Part shown: positions 13,201 through 20,920 of the stretch, one piece after another
How positions within the stretch are numbered: the first letter of the stretch is position 1
How the letters are laid out: each line of letters opens with the position of its first letter
Assembly: GCA_943736015.1 (NCBI GenBank)
Contig: OX031073.1
Span: 23,649,210-23,713,209, forward strand
DNA length: 64,000 nucleotides
Source: Tridacna crocea
Lineage: Eukaryota > Mollusca > Bivalvia > Cardiida > Cardiidae
Direction of reading: 5' to 3'
The notes under the pieces: model-generated
What the model was told of the DNA's origin: nothing
Databases searched by the model: none
The model's input: only the letters and a program-made list of their open reading frames with translations
Made by a program: the position numbers and the translations under genes

Positions 13201-16200
13201 TGATCCTCATTTTCACCTGTGCACGGATATTTTGATGTAAACAGTTTTGAAATTGTGACATTCATATCGTATAGATGTTGATCTGTGCTTTGTTTAGATA
13301 CTTGTATCTGAAATCTGTCATGAAGTTAGGATGTGTAAAATATGAATACGGAAGGGAAATTAATATTTTGCTTCTTTTTCTTGTTTGTTCTCTAATGGTT
13401 TACTTATCAGCATTGTACACTTCACATTTACTCTTTTCAGTACAAAAAAATGTACACTTGCCCAAACTAAAAAAAAAAACATTTGCAGATTACAAAGGTG
13501 ACAATGATTTCTTTGCTTGAAAGGTAAGAATACATGTAGAGAAAAGGAGATGATGGTAACCAGCATTTTCTCTTTTTCCCACAGTGTTTGCTAAGCTTCC
13601 CCAGACAAATTCCAATTTTTGAGCCATGCTTAGGTTGTCATCTGCAAATGCTTTCAGTTTGAACTGGTCTACAATTTTGTCATTTGGTAAAGGAATAAAA
13701 CACCTGCACAAGTTATTATGTGGAAACAACAGTATGTAGTAGGTATGATTCAGTTGAAAGAAAGACAGTACTTCCACAGATTGAAAAAAGAATGAAACTT
13801 ACAATTACTCGCTCTGTTTCTACAGGTTATTTTTCCGACGTCACTACCCAGTTGCTGCTGTAACATATTGTGGTATGGATCCAGAAGATAGAAAGTAAGT
13901 GGATAGAAAATTTGACAAACAGAATTTTTTTTTTAAGGTTTGATCAAAGTTTTGGCATGTGGGTGTTTATAAATGTCATCCTGTTTTCAGACCAGTATGG
14001 GTATTTCTTTTATCATGTCAGCTAGTATGGCCATTAGAATGATATACGCCTTGCCCTCGTGGCTCATTCACTAGTGACAGGACTAGAGAATAGGGGTTTG
14101 TTGGTTCTGTCGCAGGCTTTGTATATCTTTCTCCGAGGTCATTGATGATACATTGTGACAGGATTAATTTCTCACTCGGCGCTGACCATTATTTCGATGA
14201 TGATTATGTAGAAAAGAGAAAAGCAGCCATTTCCTTGAAAAGAATATTGTGCTTAGTAAACCAGCAAAAAAGAAAAAACTAATGGAAAGCATTGATTGGG
14301 CAAAGGTAGCAACAATATAACTGTAATCAGGGGCGTAACCAAGAAAAAGTAAATTATGCACACACTTTAGGCACCAGTGAGGGGAGAGCACGAGCTCGTT
14401 GGGGGGGCGGGGTTTGGGGCCTCCCTCAAGAAAACAAGAAAATTTCGTTATTCAAGATGGCTGTAGAACAATTTCGAGCCTTTTCTAATAAGAAATTTGG
14501 TTTTTCTAATCTTGGCTGTTTTAGAAAACGGCCAAACTAAAAAATTCGCGAAGAGAGGCAACCTATGACCTATTCTGGATATTTTTTACATTACGCACGT
14601 GTGTGGTGAGTACATGTAATAGAAGTTAAGTTATGGTAATAGGGTTGGAAACATTGTTAACCCTTGACCACACAGCAGAATTCTGGACTTATCCAAATTG
14701 AAAGCATTTGTAGATGTCAATTTCATATTGGCTGAAATGTTCCAATTTTTCTTTGATAGGGTGGAAAACTTTATGGGAAAAGGAGAAAATGCTTGTTACC
14801 AGCATTTTCTCCTTTTCCCACAATGGTTTCTTCCCTACTGGAAACAAATTCCAATTTTATAGTTATGTTTAATTTACCGCCTGCAAATCCTTTCAATTTG
14901 GACAAGTCTAAATTTTGTCGTTTGGTAAAGAGGTAAGGGATAGTGGCCTCACACATTGTTGTTGTTTTCACAGGTGGAAACGGGATACAGATGTACCAGG
15001 TGTTCATGCTGAAGTTAGGTAAGATTTTCTGTTGTGTTTTTTCTTTCTTTTTAGTAGGGGTGTAACGATACATCTATGCATTGCGATTGTGACGGTCCAG
15101 ATAGCAATGCATCGATTGCTATATCCGATATTGATAACAATCGCCGATATTTTGTTCAACAATCGATAGTTTCGATAGTCAATACTAGAAATTATTTTTT
15201 AGCTTCTTAGCTTGATCTAATCTTCTGTTTGGATTTTTTTTGAAAGAATAAAATAGCAAATAAAGAGCTAATCAACACTGAGTACTTTTATTGATACTAT
15301 AAGGCATGCTGGATTTCAGTCTTAAGTATGCAACTTTTGGACATTAAAGATTGATTCTATATGTTCGAGAGGACATTAAAAAACTCTCTTTTCTTTTTCA
15401 TGTGTGTTAACCATTGTCTTAAATTTGAGATAATTTTCATATTTACGCACTCAATAACTGGCATAATTGGCAAATGATTGGAAATGTTATTTATTGTCCA
15501 TGATCGATTTTCATGACTTTTTCGTACTTATTGATTGAGCGCGACTATATATATGTTTATGTTGTCTGTGTTGGCTGCTAATTTTCAGATCGTGAAGTTG
15601 GAAAGGCCAATGTTTGAGGCCATTTTGGATTTCTTAAAAAACGAATGGCATGTATGTTATGTTATACGATGCTGAAACATGATAGGAATATGGCAACTTT
15701 GCATACCAATCATCTGACATTTGCTGTCAAGCCACATGAACTGCCGGAGACTGGGTATTAAGGAAGATCTTGTATAACCCAAAAGTATGGTGATGCATCA
15801 CGATATGGTTGTCTCGATAGTGATAGTATCATGATATTAACCCTTTCCCAAACAACAAATTTCGGACTCTTCCAAACCAAAAGAGTTTGCAGACGACAAT
15901 TTTAATTTGGAGAATATGCCAGAAAGTTCTCAAAAAGGGTAGAAAACACTGTGGGAAAAGGAGAAATTGCTCGTTATGAGCAATTTCTCCTTTTCCTACA
16001 GTGTTTTCAAAAGACTTGCTGCAGACACGTAAAAACCAGGGCTTGTTTGCAAAAGGGTTAATGCTGCGTTAGTAAAAATAGCGTGATAGTCATTTTTCAG
16101 GCCAATAGTCAGCTTTACTTTTTAGTGAAGAAAAGTGGTACTTGAACAGTAGTTTATCAATCTCTTAACTCTTTACCACACAATCCTGACTTTTAAGGAC

Positions 16201-16940
16201 CCTGAGAAAGAAACTTATAGAAAACATTGTGGGAAAAGGAGAAAATGCTGGTTACCAGCATTTTCTCCTTTTCACACATTATTTTCTACCCTATCAAAGT
16301 CAGAAATCATCATATTACCAAGATTTGATTTGTTGTCTGCAGATGCTTTGAATTTGGTCAAGTCCAAAAGTTTGTGGTTTGGTAAAGGGTTAAAGCTTTG
16401 TCAGATAACACAAAATTTACACTAGTCCATATACACTAGTCCATATACACTGCATTTATGGAAAGCAAATGCCGTATTTACAGCATTTATGGAAACAAAT
16501 GTCATATTTACAGCATTTATGGAAAACAAATGCCACATTAAGAGTATGCATGGAAAACAAATGCCATATTTACAGCCGTTGTGGAAAACAAATGCCATAT
16601 TCGCAGTATTTATCGAAAACAAATGTAAATGTTGCTCTGTTGATGGATTTTGTCTTTGAAAAAATTGGAAAATCAAAAATGTTTTCAAAAGCCTTCTTCC
16701 TCAGGGTTGTTAAAACTGAGGATTGTGTGGCAAAGAAATAAAGAGTTACAGATGAATTTTAATGACCAGTGTGAATTTATCTTTCATTTCAGGGTATTTG
16801 GATTTGTGGCCAGAAAGCAGGGTTCAATCTCGGATAATTCTTGCCATCTGTTTGCGGAACTGGATCCAGATCAACCTGCAAGTGCAATTGTTAACTTTGT
16901 AACAAAAGTTATGATTGGACAAGGAAAGATAAAGTCATAG
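1059..16940 (+). CDS. TNS: Tensin, C-terminal part of gene (12 exons, SH2 + PTB)
   Basis: Join of 1059-1286, 4770-4942, 5984-6171, 7620-7783, 8459-8542, 10232-10453, 11116-11193, 12339-12413, 12937-13102, 13826-13894, 14974-15018 and 16793-16940. Every junction has GT-AG borders and matching phase, giving about 545 codons with no stop before TAG at 16938. Tensins link integrin tails to actin at focal adhesions; the SH2 domain binds phosphotyrosine proteins and the PTB domain binds beta-integrin NPxY motifs (family knowledge). Seen here: a linker rich in Ser, Gln and Pro; an SH2 domain starting at [11 protein letters not shown] with the phosphotyrosine-binding Arg in [11 protein letters not shown]; and a tensin-type PTB with [17 protein letters not shown] and [10 protein letters not shown], ending shortly after [12 protein letters not shown]. 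The 5' exons (phosphatase-like and C2 domains) lie outside the window. Introns are full of hp-MITEs. I cannot tell which vertebrate paralogue it is closest to; invertebrates usually have one tensin. Confidence 0.95.
1749..1938. mobile_element. Palindromic MITE (gtattcaccaac family)
   Basis: About 190 bp with arms complementary nearly end to end: CAGTATTCACCAAC at left, GTCAGTGAATACAG at right, centre GGCTAAACCAAATGGTTTAG. The inner 85 bp are almost a perfect inverted repeat. Confidence 0.85.
2584..2812 (+). mobile_element. hp-MITE, full length
   Basis: TTAACTCATTACC to GGTAATGTGTTAA, L arm left, S arm right. It shares its last TTAA with the next copy. Confidence 0.9.
2809..3033 (+). mobile_element. 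hp-MITE, full length, abutting previous
   Basis: Starts in the TTAA that ends the preceding copy; ends GGTAAAGGGTTAA. One hairpin arm has diverged near the tip. Confidence 0.9.
3271..3446. mobile_element. GCAGTCTGATCTT hairpin element
   Basis: Central inverted repeat around 3337-3407 (GACAGTGTAGATCAAAGATC... opposite CTTGATCTAAACTG), outer ends TTAACCCTTAGAG and TTTCAGGGTTAG. Related copies are near 28.2, 35.9, 44.9 and 60.0 kb. Confidence 0.7.
3753..3982 (+). mobile_element. hp-MITE, full length
   Basis: TTAACTCTTTACC to GGTAAAGTGTTAA. The hairpin uses GTTGG paired with CCAAC instead of GTGGG with CCCAC. Confidence 0.9.
4233..4461 (+). mobile_element. hp-MITE subfamily B, full length
   Basis: TTAACCCTTTACCCC to GGAGTAAAGGGTTAA, hairpin with GGCAAAAGGTG paired to CACCTTTTGCC and centre GCTCGTGACGAGC. 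About 93% identical by eye to the reverse complement of 42819-43047; arms unrelated to L or S. Confidence 0.9.
4770..4942 (+). CDS. TNS: Tensin exon b (Gln/Ser-rich linker)
   Basis: Acceptor CTTTCCAG ends at 4769 and donor CAG|GTAAGA begins at 4943; it is entered in phase 1 and left in phase 0. The product is rich in Gln, Ser and Thr with low-complexity [11 protein letters not shown]. An hp-MITE begins only about 40 bp past the donor. Confidence 0.85.
4984..5208 (+). mobile_element. hp-MITE, full length
   Basis: TTAACCCATTACC to GGTAAAGAGTTAA, 41 bp after tensin exon b; shares TTAA with the fragment that follows. Confidence 0.9.
5205..5250 (-). mobile_element. hp-MITE S-arm fragment
   Basis: TTAACCCTTTACCAC then CCTGAGAAAGAAG, cut off at the start of a SINE. 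Confidence 0.7.
5395..5587. mobile_element. TIR element inserted in SINE
   Basis: Ends CCAGAGCTCCAGATGAAAGG and its reverse complement CCCTTTATCTGAAGCTCTG, flanked by TAAT on both sides (5391-5394, 5588-5591). It contains a near-perfect 55-bp palindrome at 5462-5516. Confidence 0.75.
5462..5516. repeat. 55-bp palindrome
   Basis: TTGTGGGTACTCATTAGAAT... pairs with its exact complement around the centre TCTCGATGAGA. Confidence 0.9.
5984..6171 (+). CDS. TNS: Tensin exon c (polyglutamine start)
   Basis: The exon opens with five CAG then five CAA codons (Gln10), followed by a Gln/Ser/His-rich linker and SPSSPG. The intron ends TTTCAG at 5978-5983 and the next triplets are all CAG, so several in-frame acceptors are available. 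Donor AG|GTAGGT at 6172, phase 2. Confidence 0.82.
6225..6438 (+). mobile_element. hp-MITE, 5' end eroded
   Basis: L arm from GTCTTGTCCAGATTGAAAGC, hairpin, S arm and GGTAATGTGTTAA; the left terminal repeat is missing. Confidence 0.85.
6440..6640 (+). mobile_element. SINE, degraded
   Basis: Contains GCTGGTTCAAATCCCCAG (B-box-like), AGGATTGATTATGAA and CCAGTGGCTTGGGAAGGATAT, matching the SINE at 29 kb. Confidence 0.6.
6676..7294. repeat. GGGAGCATA repeat with internal tandem units
   Basis: Begins TATGCTCCCTGAAACATA and ends with GGGAGCATACC. Three imperfect units of about 75 bp (near 6838, 6978, 7052) contain TTTCTCAATTACAGGCTGC followed by GGCTTCATGTAAAAAA. Confidence 0.55.
7333..7562 (-). 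mobile_element. hp-MITE, full length
   Basis: TTGAACCCTTTACCACAC to GGTAAAGGGTTAA, S arm left. It ends 57 bp before tensin exon d. Confidence 0.88.
7620..7783 (+). CDS. TNS: Tensin exon d (linker before SH2)
   Basis: Acceptor TTTTTCAG ends at 7619 and donor G|GTAAGG starts at 7784. It encodes [20 protein letters not shown] and a Ser-rich tail with [10 protein letters not shown], a likely basophilic kinase site context (inference). Leaves in phase 1. Confidence 0.88.
8084..8251. mobile_element. Palindromic TIR element
   Basis: Ends AAATAATCTTCTTCCTATCG and CAATAGAAAGAAGATTATTT, with inner repeats of TGGTTTATCGTTCAATAAACC against its complement. Confidence 0.7.
8459..8542 (+). CDS. TNS: Tensin exon e (start of SH2)
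   Basis: Acceptor TTTTACAG ends at 8458, donor G|GTAAGA at 8543, phase 1 on both sides. It encodes [19 protein letters not shown], the conserved lead-in and first helix region of tensin SH2 domains. Confidence 0.93.
8690..8918 (+). mobile_element. hp-MITE, full length
   Basis: TTAACTCTTTACC to GGTAAAGAGTTTA; immediately followed by another copy. Confidence 0.9.
8915..9119 (+). mobile_element. hp-MITE, abutting previous
   Basis: Shares the degenerate TTTA junction, L arm shortened at the left, ends GGTAAAGGATTAA. Hairpin stem uses GTTGG with CCAAC. Confidence 0.85.
9244..9471 (-). mobile_element. hp-MITE, full length
   Basis: TTAACCCATTACCACACAAT to GGTAAAGGGTTAA, S arm left. Confidence 0.9.
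9745..9850 (+). repeat. GGGGTATA repeat fragment
   Basis: ATACCCCGCAAAATGAATAT, GGGGTATACTGGAATCAGCC and TGTCCGTCC; an inverted relative lies at 39115-39190. Confidence 0.5.
9879..10106 (+). mobile_element. hp-MITE subfamily C, full length
   Basis: TTAACCCTTTCCCAAATGAC to TTTGGGAAAGGGTTAA, hairpin centre GCTCGTTATGAGC. Confidence 0.9.
10232..10453 (+). CDS. TNS: Tensin exon f (SH2 core)
   Basis: Acceptor TTTTGTAG ends at 10231, donor G|GTAGGT at 10454, phase 1 on both sides. It carries the SH2 signature [11 protein letters not shown] with the phosphotyrosine-binding Arg, then [11 protein letters not shown] and [20 protein letters not shown], all characteristic of tensins. Confidence 0.95.
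10551..10779 (+). mobile_element. hp-MITE, full length
   Basis: TTAACTCTTTACC to GGTAAATGGTTAA. L arm left. Confidence 0.9.
10776..10937 (+). mobile_element. hp-MITE, decayed, abutting previous
   Basis: Traces of GGAGAAAATGCTGTTAGCC and GGTTCATTAAAACTGGGGAC; the hairpin is lost. Confidence 0.5.
11116..11193 (+). CDS. TNS: Tensin exon g (end of SH2)
   Basis: Acceptor TATTTTCAG ends at 11115, donor G|GTGAGT at 11194, phase 1 on both sides. It encodes [20 protein letters not shown], the last helix and strand of the tensin SH2 domain. Confidence 0.93.
11373..11600 (+). mobile_element. hp-MITE, full length
   Basis: TTAACTCATTACCGAACGAC to GGTAATGGGTTAA. Confidence 0.9.
11805..11866. repeat. GCGCAGGCTGA-type hairpin
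   Basis: GACCCAGCTCAGCCTGTGCA opposite CACACAGGCTGACATTGG; a diverged copy of the hairpins at 37.4, 48.8 and 49.0 kb. Confidence 0.6.
11917..12122 (-). mobile_element. hp-MITE, decayed
   Basis: TATCACACAATTCCCAAGTT, hairpin GGAGAAAATGCAGGTAACCTG with imperfect partner, ends in a TTAA shared with the next copy. Confidence 0.65.
12119..12261 (-). mobile_element. hp-MITE with right hairpin arm deleted
   Basis: TTAACCTATTACCACAC, S arm, left hairpin arm, then a jump into the distal L arm and GGTAAAGAGTGAA. Confidence 0.75.
12339..12413 (+). CDS. TNS: Tensin exon h (SH2-PTB linker)
   Basis: Acceptor TCTTTCAG ends at 12338, donor G|GTAATG at 12414, phase 1 on both sides. It encodes a short Ser/Thr/Met-rich linker ([20 protein letters not shown]), so its 75-nt length would permit in-frame skipping. 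Confidence 0.85.
12470..12516 (+). mobile_element. tRNA-like SINE head fragment
   Basis: CATGGCTCAGTGGTTAAATG resembles a tRNA A box with its surroundings; there is no B box. Confidence 0.4.
12517..12759. mobile_element. Chimera of two palindromic MITEs joined at hairpin centres
   Basis: The left part, up to about 12615, is the left half of the gtattcaccaac-family MITE (ends TTGGCTAAACCAAATGGTTT). The right part is the right half of an hp-MITE (ACCAGCATTTTCTC to GGTAATGAGTTAA). The switch is at GGTTTACCAGC, where both families share GGTT. Confidence 0.85.
12937..13102 (+). CDS. TNS: Tensin exon i (PTB, first half)
   Basis: Acceptor TTTCTTTCAG ends at 12936, donor AA|GTAAGT at 13103, phase 2. 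It encodes [20 protein letters not shown] and [18 protein letters not shown], the first strands and helix of the tensin PTB fold. Confidence 0.95.
13440..13698. mobile_element. hp-MITE, L/L type, decayed
   Basis: L arm traces on both sides (ACATTTGCAGATTACAAAGG left, GTCATCTGCAAATGCTTTCA right) around a partly lost hairpin. Confidence 0.7.
13826..13894 (+). CDS. TNS: Tensin exon j (PTB)
   Basis: Acceptor TTTCTACAG ends at 13825, donor AA|GTAAGT at 13895. It encodes [20 protein letters not shown], a highly conserved strand pair of the PTB domain. Confidence 0.95.
14045..14260 (+). mobile_element. SINE, diverged
   Basis: CTCGTGGCTCATTCACTAGT head, TTGGTTCTGTCGCAGG region, then GTCATTGATGATACATTGTG as in the 29-kb SINE. 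Confidence 0.6.
14657..14936. mobile_element. hp-MITE, L/L type, 280 bp
   Basis: TTAACCCTTGACCACAC to GGTAAAGAGGTAA with the L module on both sides, making nearly the whole element an inverted repeat. It ends 37 bp before tensin exon k. Confidence 0.85.
14974..15018 (+). CDS. TNS: Tensin exon k (PTB, 45 nt)
   Basis: A 45-nt micro-sized exon with acceptor TTTTCACAG (ends 14973) and donor AG|GTAAGA (15019), phase 2 on both sides. It encodes [14 protein letters not shown], a surface loop of the PTB domain. It lies 37 bp after a full-length hp-MITE. Confidence 0.88.
15050..15836. mobile_element. Possible hAT-like non-autonomous element
   Basis: AGGGGTGTAACGATACATC at left and TGATGCATCACGATATGG near the right end resemble hAT-type terminal sequences. 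The interior is AT-rich without coding; limits are uncertain. Confidence 0.4.
15837..16061 (+). mobile_element. hp-MITE subfamily C, full length
   Basis: TTAACCCTTTCCCAAACAAC to TTTGCAAAAGGGTTAA. Stem uses CACTGT with ACAGTG. Confidence 0.9.
16165..16393 (-). mobile_element. hp-MITE, full length
   Basis: TTAACTCTTTACCACACAAT to GGTAAAGGGTTAA, S arm left. Confidence 0.9.
16430..16626 (+). repeat. 32-bp tandem repeat, about 5-6 units
   Basis: Units of the type CAGCATTTATGGAAAACAAA followed by TGCCATATTTA, in the last tensin intron. Confidence 0.85.
16672..16741 (+). mobile_element. hp-MITE S-arm fragment
   Basis: ATGTTTTCAAAAGCCTTCTT then CCTCAGGGTTGTTAAAAC and GTGTGGCAAAGAAATAA, without a left half. 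Confidence 0.65.
16793..16940 (+). CDS. TNS: Tensin terminal exon l (PTB end and stop)
   Basis: Acceptor TTCATTTCAG ends at 16792. It encodes [19 protein letters not shown] and [12 protein letters not shown], the C-terminal strand and helix of the PTB domain, then a short basic tail and TAG at 16938-16940. Confidence 0.95.
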
Positions 16941-17445
16941 CTTATTGGTTGAAATAATTTGTGACAAGTAAATTGATTGGATGTACAGAACTTCTACAAA
17001 TTATTCTGATGAGAATACAGAACTAGCTGAAGTGATTTGAGAGAAGATTTTTTATCCCAGTTTTTAATTTAAAAGAGAAAGTGTTATTGTTCAGATGTTG
17101 TTAACTTGATGGTTTTAAAGTGAACAGGTCAAGGGTCAAACAATATGGCTAATGGCTGTAGCAGAAGAATGTTGACGAGTTGTGTTCAGATGTTGATATT
17201 TTTGTATAGAACTTTTTGTTGTTGATTTTAAACACTGATTGAATGTTTCAATATTTTTGTAAAAGCATTTTAACTGCCATGTTGGGGCAAGGTATACATG
17301 TACCATGATTGGGCAAACAAAAATATGTAATGTAGACAGAGCATCTGATATTAAGCGGAATTTAGAATTCTCATGGTTTTTCCTCCTCAAAGATACGCTT
17401 TGGGACAATATCAACTGAGGTAACCATCAGATGTGTCCACTATTT
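16941..17445 (+). other. TNS: Tensin 3' UTR (start)
   Basis: AT-rich non-coding sequence after the tensin stop. No AATAAA lies in the unique part. The nearest good candidate is AATAAA at 17976-17981; others occur about 23083 and 23171, so a long 3' UTR containing hp-MITE hairpins is possible. The cleavage site is not determinable here. Confidence 0.45.
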
Positions 17446-17645
17446 AAACCATATTACCTTTCAACAAAATTATAGGCTATTCCAGACTGGAAGCTTTAGT
17501 AGATGACAAAATAAATATGGCTGAAATACTGAAATTTGTTTTGGGATTGGTTTTAAAAAAAATGTGGAAAAAGGAGAAACAGCTGGTAACCAGCATTTTC
17601 TCCTTTTCTCTTAATCTTTTCAAAAGTTTTCTATCTTTGGATACT
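17446..17645 (+). mobile_element. hp-MITE, decayed
   Basis: Eroded L arm, hairpin GCTGGTAACCAGC, damaged S arm; runs directly into the next copy. Confidence 0.7.
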
Positions 17646-17874
17646 TACCCCTTTACCACACAGTGACGAGTTTTAACGACCCTGGGAAAGAGGCCTTTGA
17701 AAAACATTTTGGGAAAAGGAGAAAATGCTGGTAACCAGCATTTTCTCCTTTTTCCAAAATGTTTTCTACTCCATCAAAAAATGATAGTACCATTTGAGCA
17801 ACGTTGAAATTGTCATCTGCAAATGCTTTCAATTTGGACATGTCTTAAATTTTGTCATCTGGTAAAGGGTTTAA
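17645..17874 (-). mobile_element. hp-MITE, full length
   Basis: TTACCCCTTTACCACAC to GGTAAAGGGTTTAA. The stem uses ATTTTGG paired with CCAAAAT. Confidence 0.88.
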
Positions 17875-18007
17875 GGTTGAATGTGTGTCAGAAAAATTAT
17901 TCTGGTAAATGATTTACCTGGAAATCTAAGACAGGGCTGCATTTAATTTCAAGTCTGATTTGGACTAAAATTACAAATAAAGTCCCAAATACTGCCCATT
18001 GCATATT

Positions 18008-18245
18008 CACTCTTTACCAGACAACAAATCTTAAAACTTCCCAAATCGACAGAATCAGCAGACATCAAAACTAACTTCATCTCAAATTGTCAGATCTGCC
18101 TTTGAAAGAGTAAAAAACATTGGGGAAAACAAAAAATGCAAGTTACAAGCAGTTGCTCCTTCTCCTACGATGTATTCAAAAGCCTTGAAATGAGTGGTTT
18201 TTGTGTTTTTTGTTGACACTAGAGATTGTTTGGTACAGAGTGGAA
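18008..18245 (+). mobile_element. hp-MITE, old copy
   Basis: CACTCTTTACCAGACAACAA, hairpin strongly eroded, ending GTTTGGTACAGAGTGG. Confidence 0.55.
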
Positions 18246-18576
18246 AAGGTAGCAGACATCGCAGTTAGAATCTAGTGACTTATTTGGGTTTCTGAATTTA
18301 TTTATTACATGTTGTGATGTTTAATATTGGTGACTATTTATACTTGTTAATATGGTTACGTTACGTACTGTAAGCTGAGTGTCATTGTGGCAACCATTTT
18401 TTTTGTCTGATATGTGTCATATTTTTAATGTTCATGTCATGGTGGATACAAGTTCATGGAGAATTTTTAAAAATGGATGGCTTACATGCTTTTCTTAAAC
18501 TTTCCTGCTCTTCATGATGGCAAAATTAGGAACTGGTCCATGTTGAAAAGAACAAATGAGTTGTGATTCAAGTCTT

Positions 18577-18793
18577 CGCCAAACAAGAAAATTTTGGACT
18601 GAAAACTGAAAGCATTTGCAGATGACAAAATAAATGTGAATCAAACTTGAAATTTAAATTGGAATAGGTAGAAAACATTGTGGGAAAAGGAGAAAATGCT
18701 GGTTACCAGCATTTTCTCTTTTTCCCACAGTGATTTCAAGGGCTTTCTTTTTAAAGGCTGTTTTAAAGTTGTGATTGTGAGGTAAAGAGTTAA
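18577..18793 (+). mobile_element. hp-MITE
   Basis: [19 protein letters not shown] arm, hairpin, S arm, AGGTAAAGAGTTAA; the left tip is missing. Confidence 0.8.
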
Positions 18794-19075
18794 ATAATAA
18801 AATTTGTCTTTGAAAGGTTGGAAAAACACTGAGAAAAGGAAGAATGTTGCTTTCCAATCTGAAATGGGTTTACTCTTTAAGAAACAGGATGATTTTGAAA
18901 TTGTCCTAAGCACTTGCAGATGACAAATTAAAGGTGGCTAACATAGCAGGGGTTGTCTTGGGAATGGTAGAAAAAATTGAGCAAAAAGGAGAAAATAATG
19001 GTTTCCAAAAGGTTTTCCAAGCTTTCTATAACAGGTTATTAAAATTCCGAGTTATGTTGCAGAGTTTCCTTGTTC
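18790..19075 (+). mobile_element. hp-MITE remnants, two decayed pieces
   Basis: GGAAAAACACTGAGAAAAGG, then GCACTTGCAGATGACAAATT and GCAAAAAGGAGAAAATAATG. No hairpin remains. Confidence 0.5.
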
Positions 19076-19604
19076 AGAAAAAGGAGGCAAAAGATATTTT
19101 TCTACAGCTTCAAGCAAAGTTTGAATTAGATTGTAAACATGAAACAAATGTTGCATGGTTGATACTTTTTATTGTTGCAGATTGAAGTTTTAGATAGACT
19201 TATTTTGAATGAAAGTTTTCAGTTTTACAAGTTTTAAATGTGAGTGTATATATGTTGTTAAAGTCTTATTTGATATTTCCGTGTTGTGTATAATAATATC
19301 TCTGTTGCTAAAGGCTTGTATATGTACAGAGGTATAAAGTACATATATGTGCAGTCCATGTCCCTTTTTTACTTGATGTTTTAGTAAAAAAGATTAACAG
19401 ACTTCAAACTGAGACAAAAATTATGGACTAGGATTAGTAGCTCAAAATATTGTTGAAGAATGGCTATTGAACATGCAATCTTTTGGCTGTTGAGTTCGTT
19501 CAGGAAATGGCTGTAGAACCTGCACTAGTAATGGCTCGTTAACTGGCACCATTAATGGAATGCTGTTGCTAAAGAACTTGTATTATCTTTGGCAGAGAGT
19601 GTGA

Positions 19605-19759
19605 TTAACTCATTACCAAATGCAATATTTTAGGCTTGTCATCCAAATCGAAAGCAATTGCAGATTACAAAATAAAAGTGACTGAAAATTTGAAATGTGT
19701 TTTCTAAAGGCTTCTTTCACAAGGTCATCAAAAGTAGGGATTGTGTGCTAATGGGTTAA
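19605..19759 (+). mobile_element. hp-MITE lacking the hairpin
   Basis: TTAACTCATTACC to GCTAATGGGTTAA. The L arm runs directly into the S arm at GAAATGTGTTTTCTAAAGGC, so the whole palindrome is gone. Confidence 0.85.
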
Positions 19760-19847
19760 GAAGTAGCTGCTGATCTTCCACAATTGGTGGCACATGATAG
19801 GTGTAGAACTTATACCATCGATTGCTGTTATTGGGCTTAGCTTCTCT

Positions 19848-19978
19848 GATAAGGTAGAAAATATTTTGGGATAAGGAGAAAATGCTGGTTACCAACATTT
19901 TCTCCCTTTCCTATAATGCTTTCAAAAGGCTTCTTACTTTTGGGTCATGAAAATATGAGATTGTAAGGTAAAGATTAA
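19848..19978 (+). mobile_element. hp-MITE, right part
   Basis: Starts near AAGGTAGAAAATATTTTGGG, hairpin and S arm, ends GGTAAAGATTAA shared with the next copy. Confidence 0.75.
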
Positions 19979-20203
19979 CCCATTACCACACAATCCCTAC
20001 TTTTGACGCCCCTGAGAAAGAAGCCTTTTGAAAACACTGTGGGAAAAGGAGAAAATGCTGGTAACCAGCATTTTCTCCTTTTCCCACAGTGTTTTCTACC
20101 CTTCCCAGAACAAATTTCAATTTTTCAGCCACTTTTATTTTGTCATCTGCAAATGCTCTCAATTTGGACCAGTCTGAAATTTTCTTGTGAGGTAAAGAGT
20201 TAA
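19975..20203 (-). mobile_element. hp-MITE, full length
   Basis: TTAACCCATTACCACACAAT to GGTAAAGAGTTAA. The stem is a perfect CACTGTGGG/CCCACAGTG variant. Confidence 0.92.
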
Positions 20204-20619
20204 GAGAGACAAAGGTACATGCATTGGTCTTCTGTGTTTGGTTGTTATTCAAAATTTGGAGTATAACAAAGGTTTCTGGCTGCAAACAGTAAGTGCAATT
20301 AGCCTTTGTTGTATTTGAGTTCTTAATTGTGAGTTCTTTAATGGACTGTATCTGATCCCTAGAATTTTTTTTTTTTTAATTAAATCTCACTGCTTTTTTT
20401 TTTTTCTTAACACTTTACTCAAGTACATGCTTACAATTGTTTTATAATGAAGTATGAAATGCATGAATGAAAAAATAATCATTATGTAATAACTGTGTTA
20501 AGTTTTATTTAATAGTATCTCAAGGAATGCGAATTCAGATAGACTGCATTTATTTGATTGCCATCTATTCATTTTATTAACATTTTACTAGAATGACAGC
20601 TGTGAAACATTACAACGTC

Positions 20620-20699
20620 AAAGATTTTGAAAACATTGTGGGAAGAAAAGAAAATGCCACTTACTGGCTTTCTTAAGAGAGATTTCATTTTTTAAGTTT
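20620..20699. mobile_element. hp-MITE fragment
   Basis: GATTTTGAAAACATTGTGGG with an eroded following part; about one hairpin arm. Confidence 0.4.
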
Positions 20700-20920
20700 T
20701 TCTCTAAAAACTAATTTTAGACTTTCCCCAATTTAAATCATCTGTAGATGACTCGTTTGGTGCAGATACAATGAAGAAATTAAGATCTTTGACAGGATAA
20801 AAAACATTGTTAGAATAGGAGAAAATGCTAGTTACCAGCATTTTCTCCTTTTTCTGCAATATTTTCAAAGCCTTTTTTTTCAGTGCTATTAACACTATGG
20901 ACTGAGTAGTAAAGGTTTAA
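20700..20920 (+). mobile_element. hp-MITE, diverged
   Basis: CTAATTTTAGACTTTCCCC, hairpin GGAGAAAATGCTAGTTACC, ends AGTAAAGGTTTAA. Confidence 0.7.

Noticed and set aside
18934..19185. 83-codon open frame after tensin
   Set aside because: The first part is decayed hp-MITE sequence and the rest has no recognisable domain.
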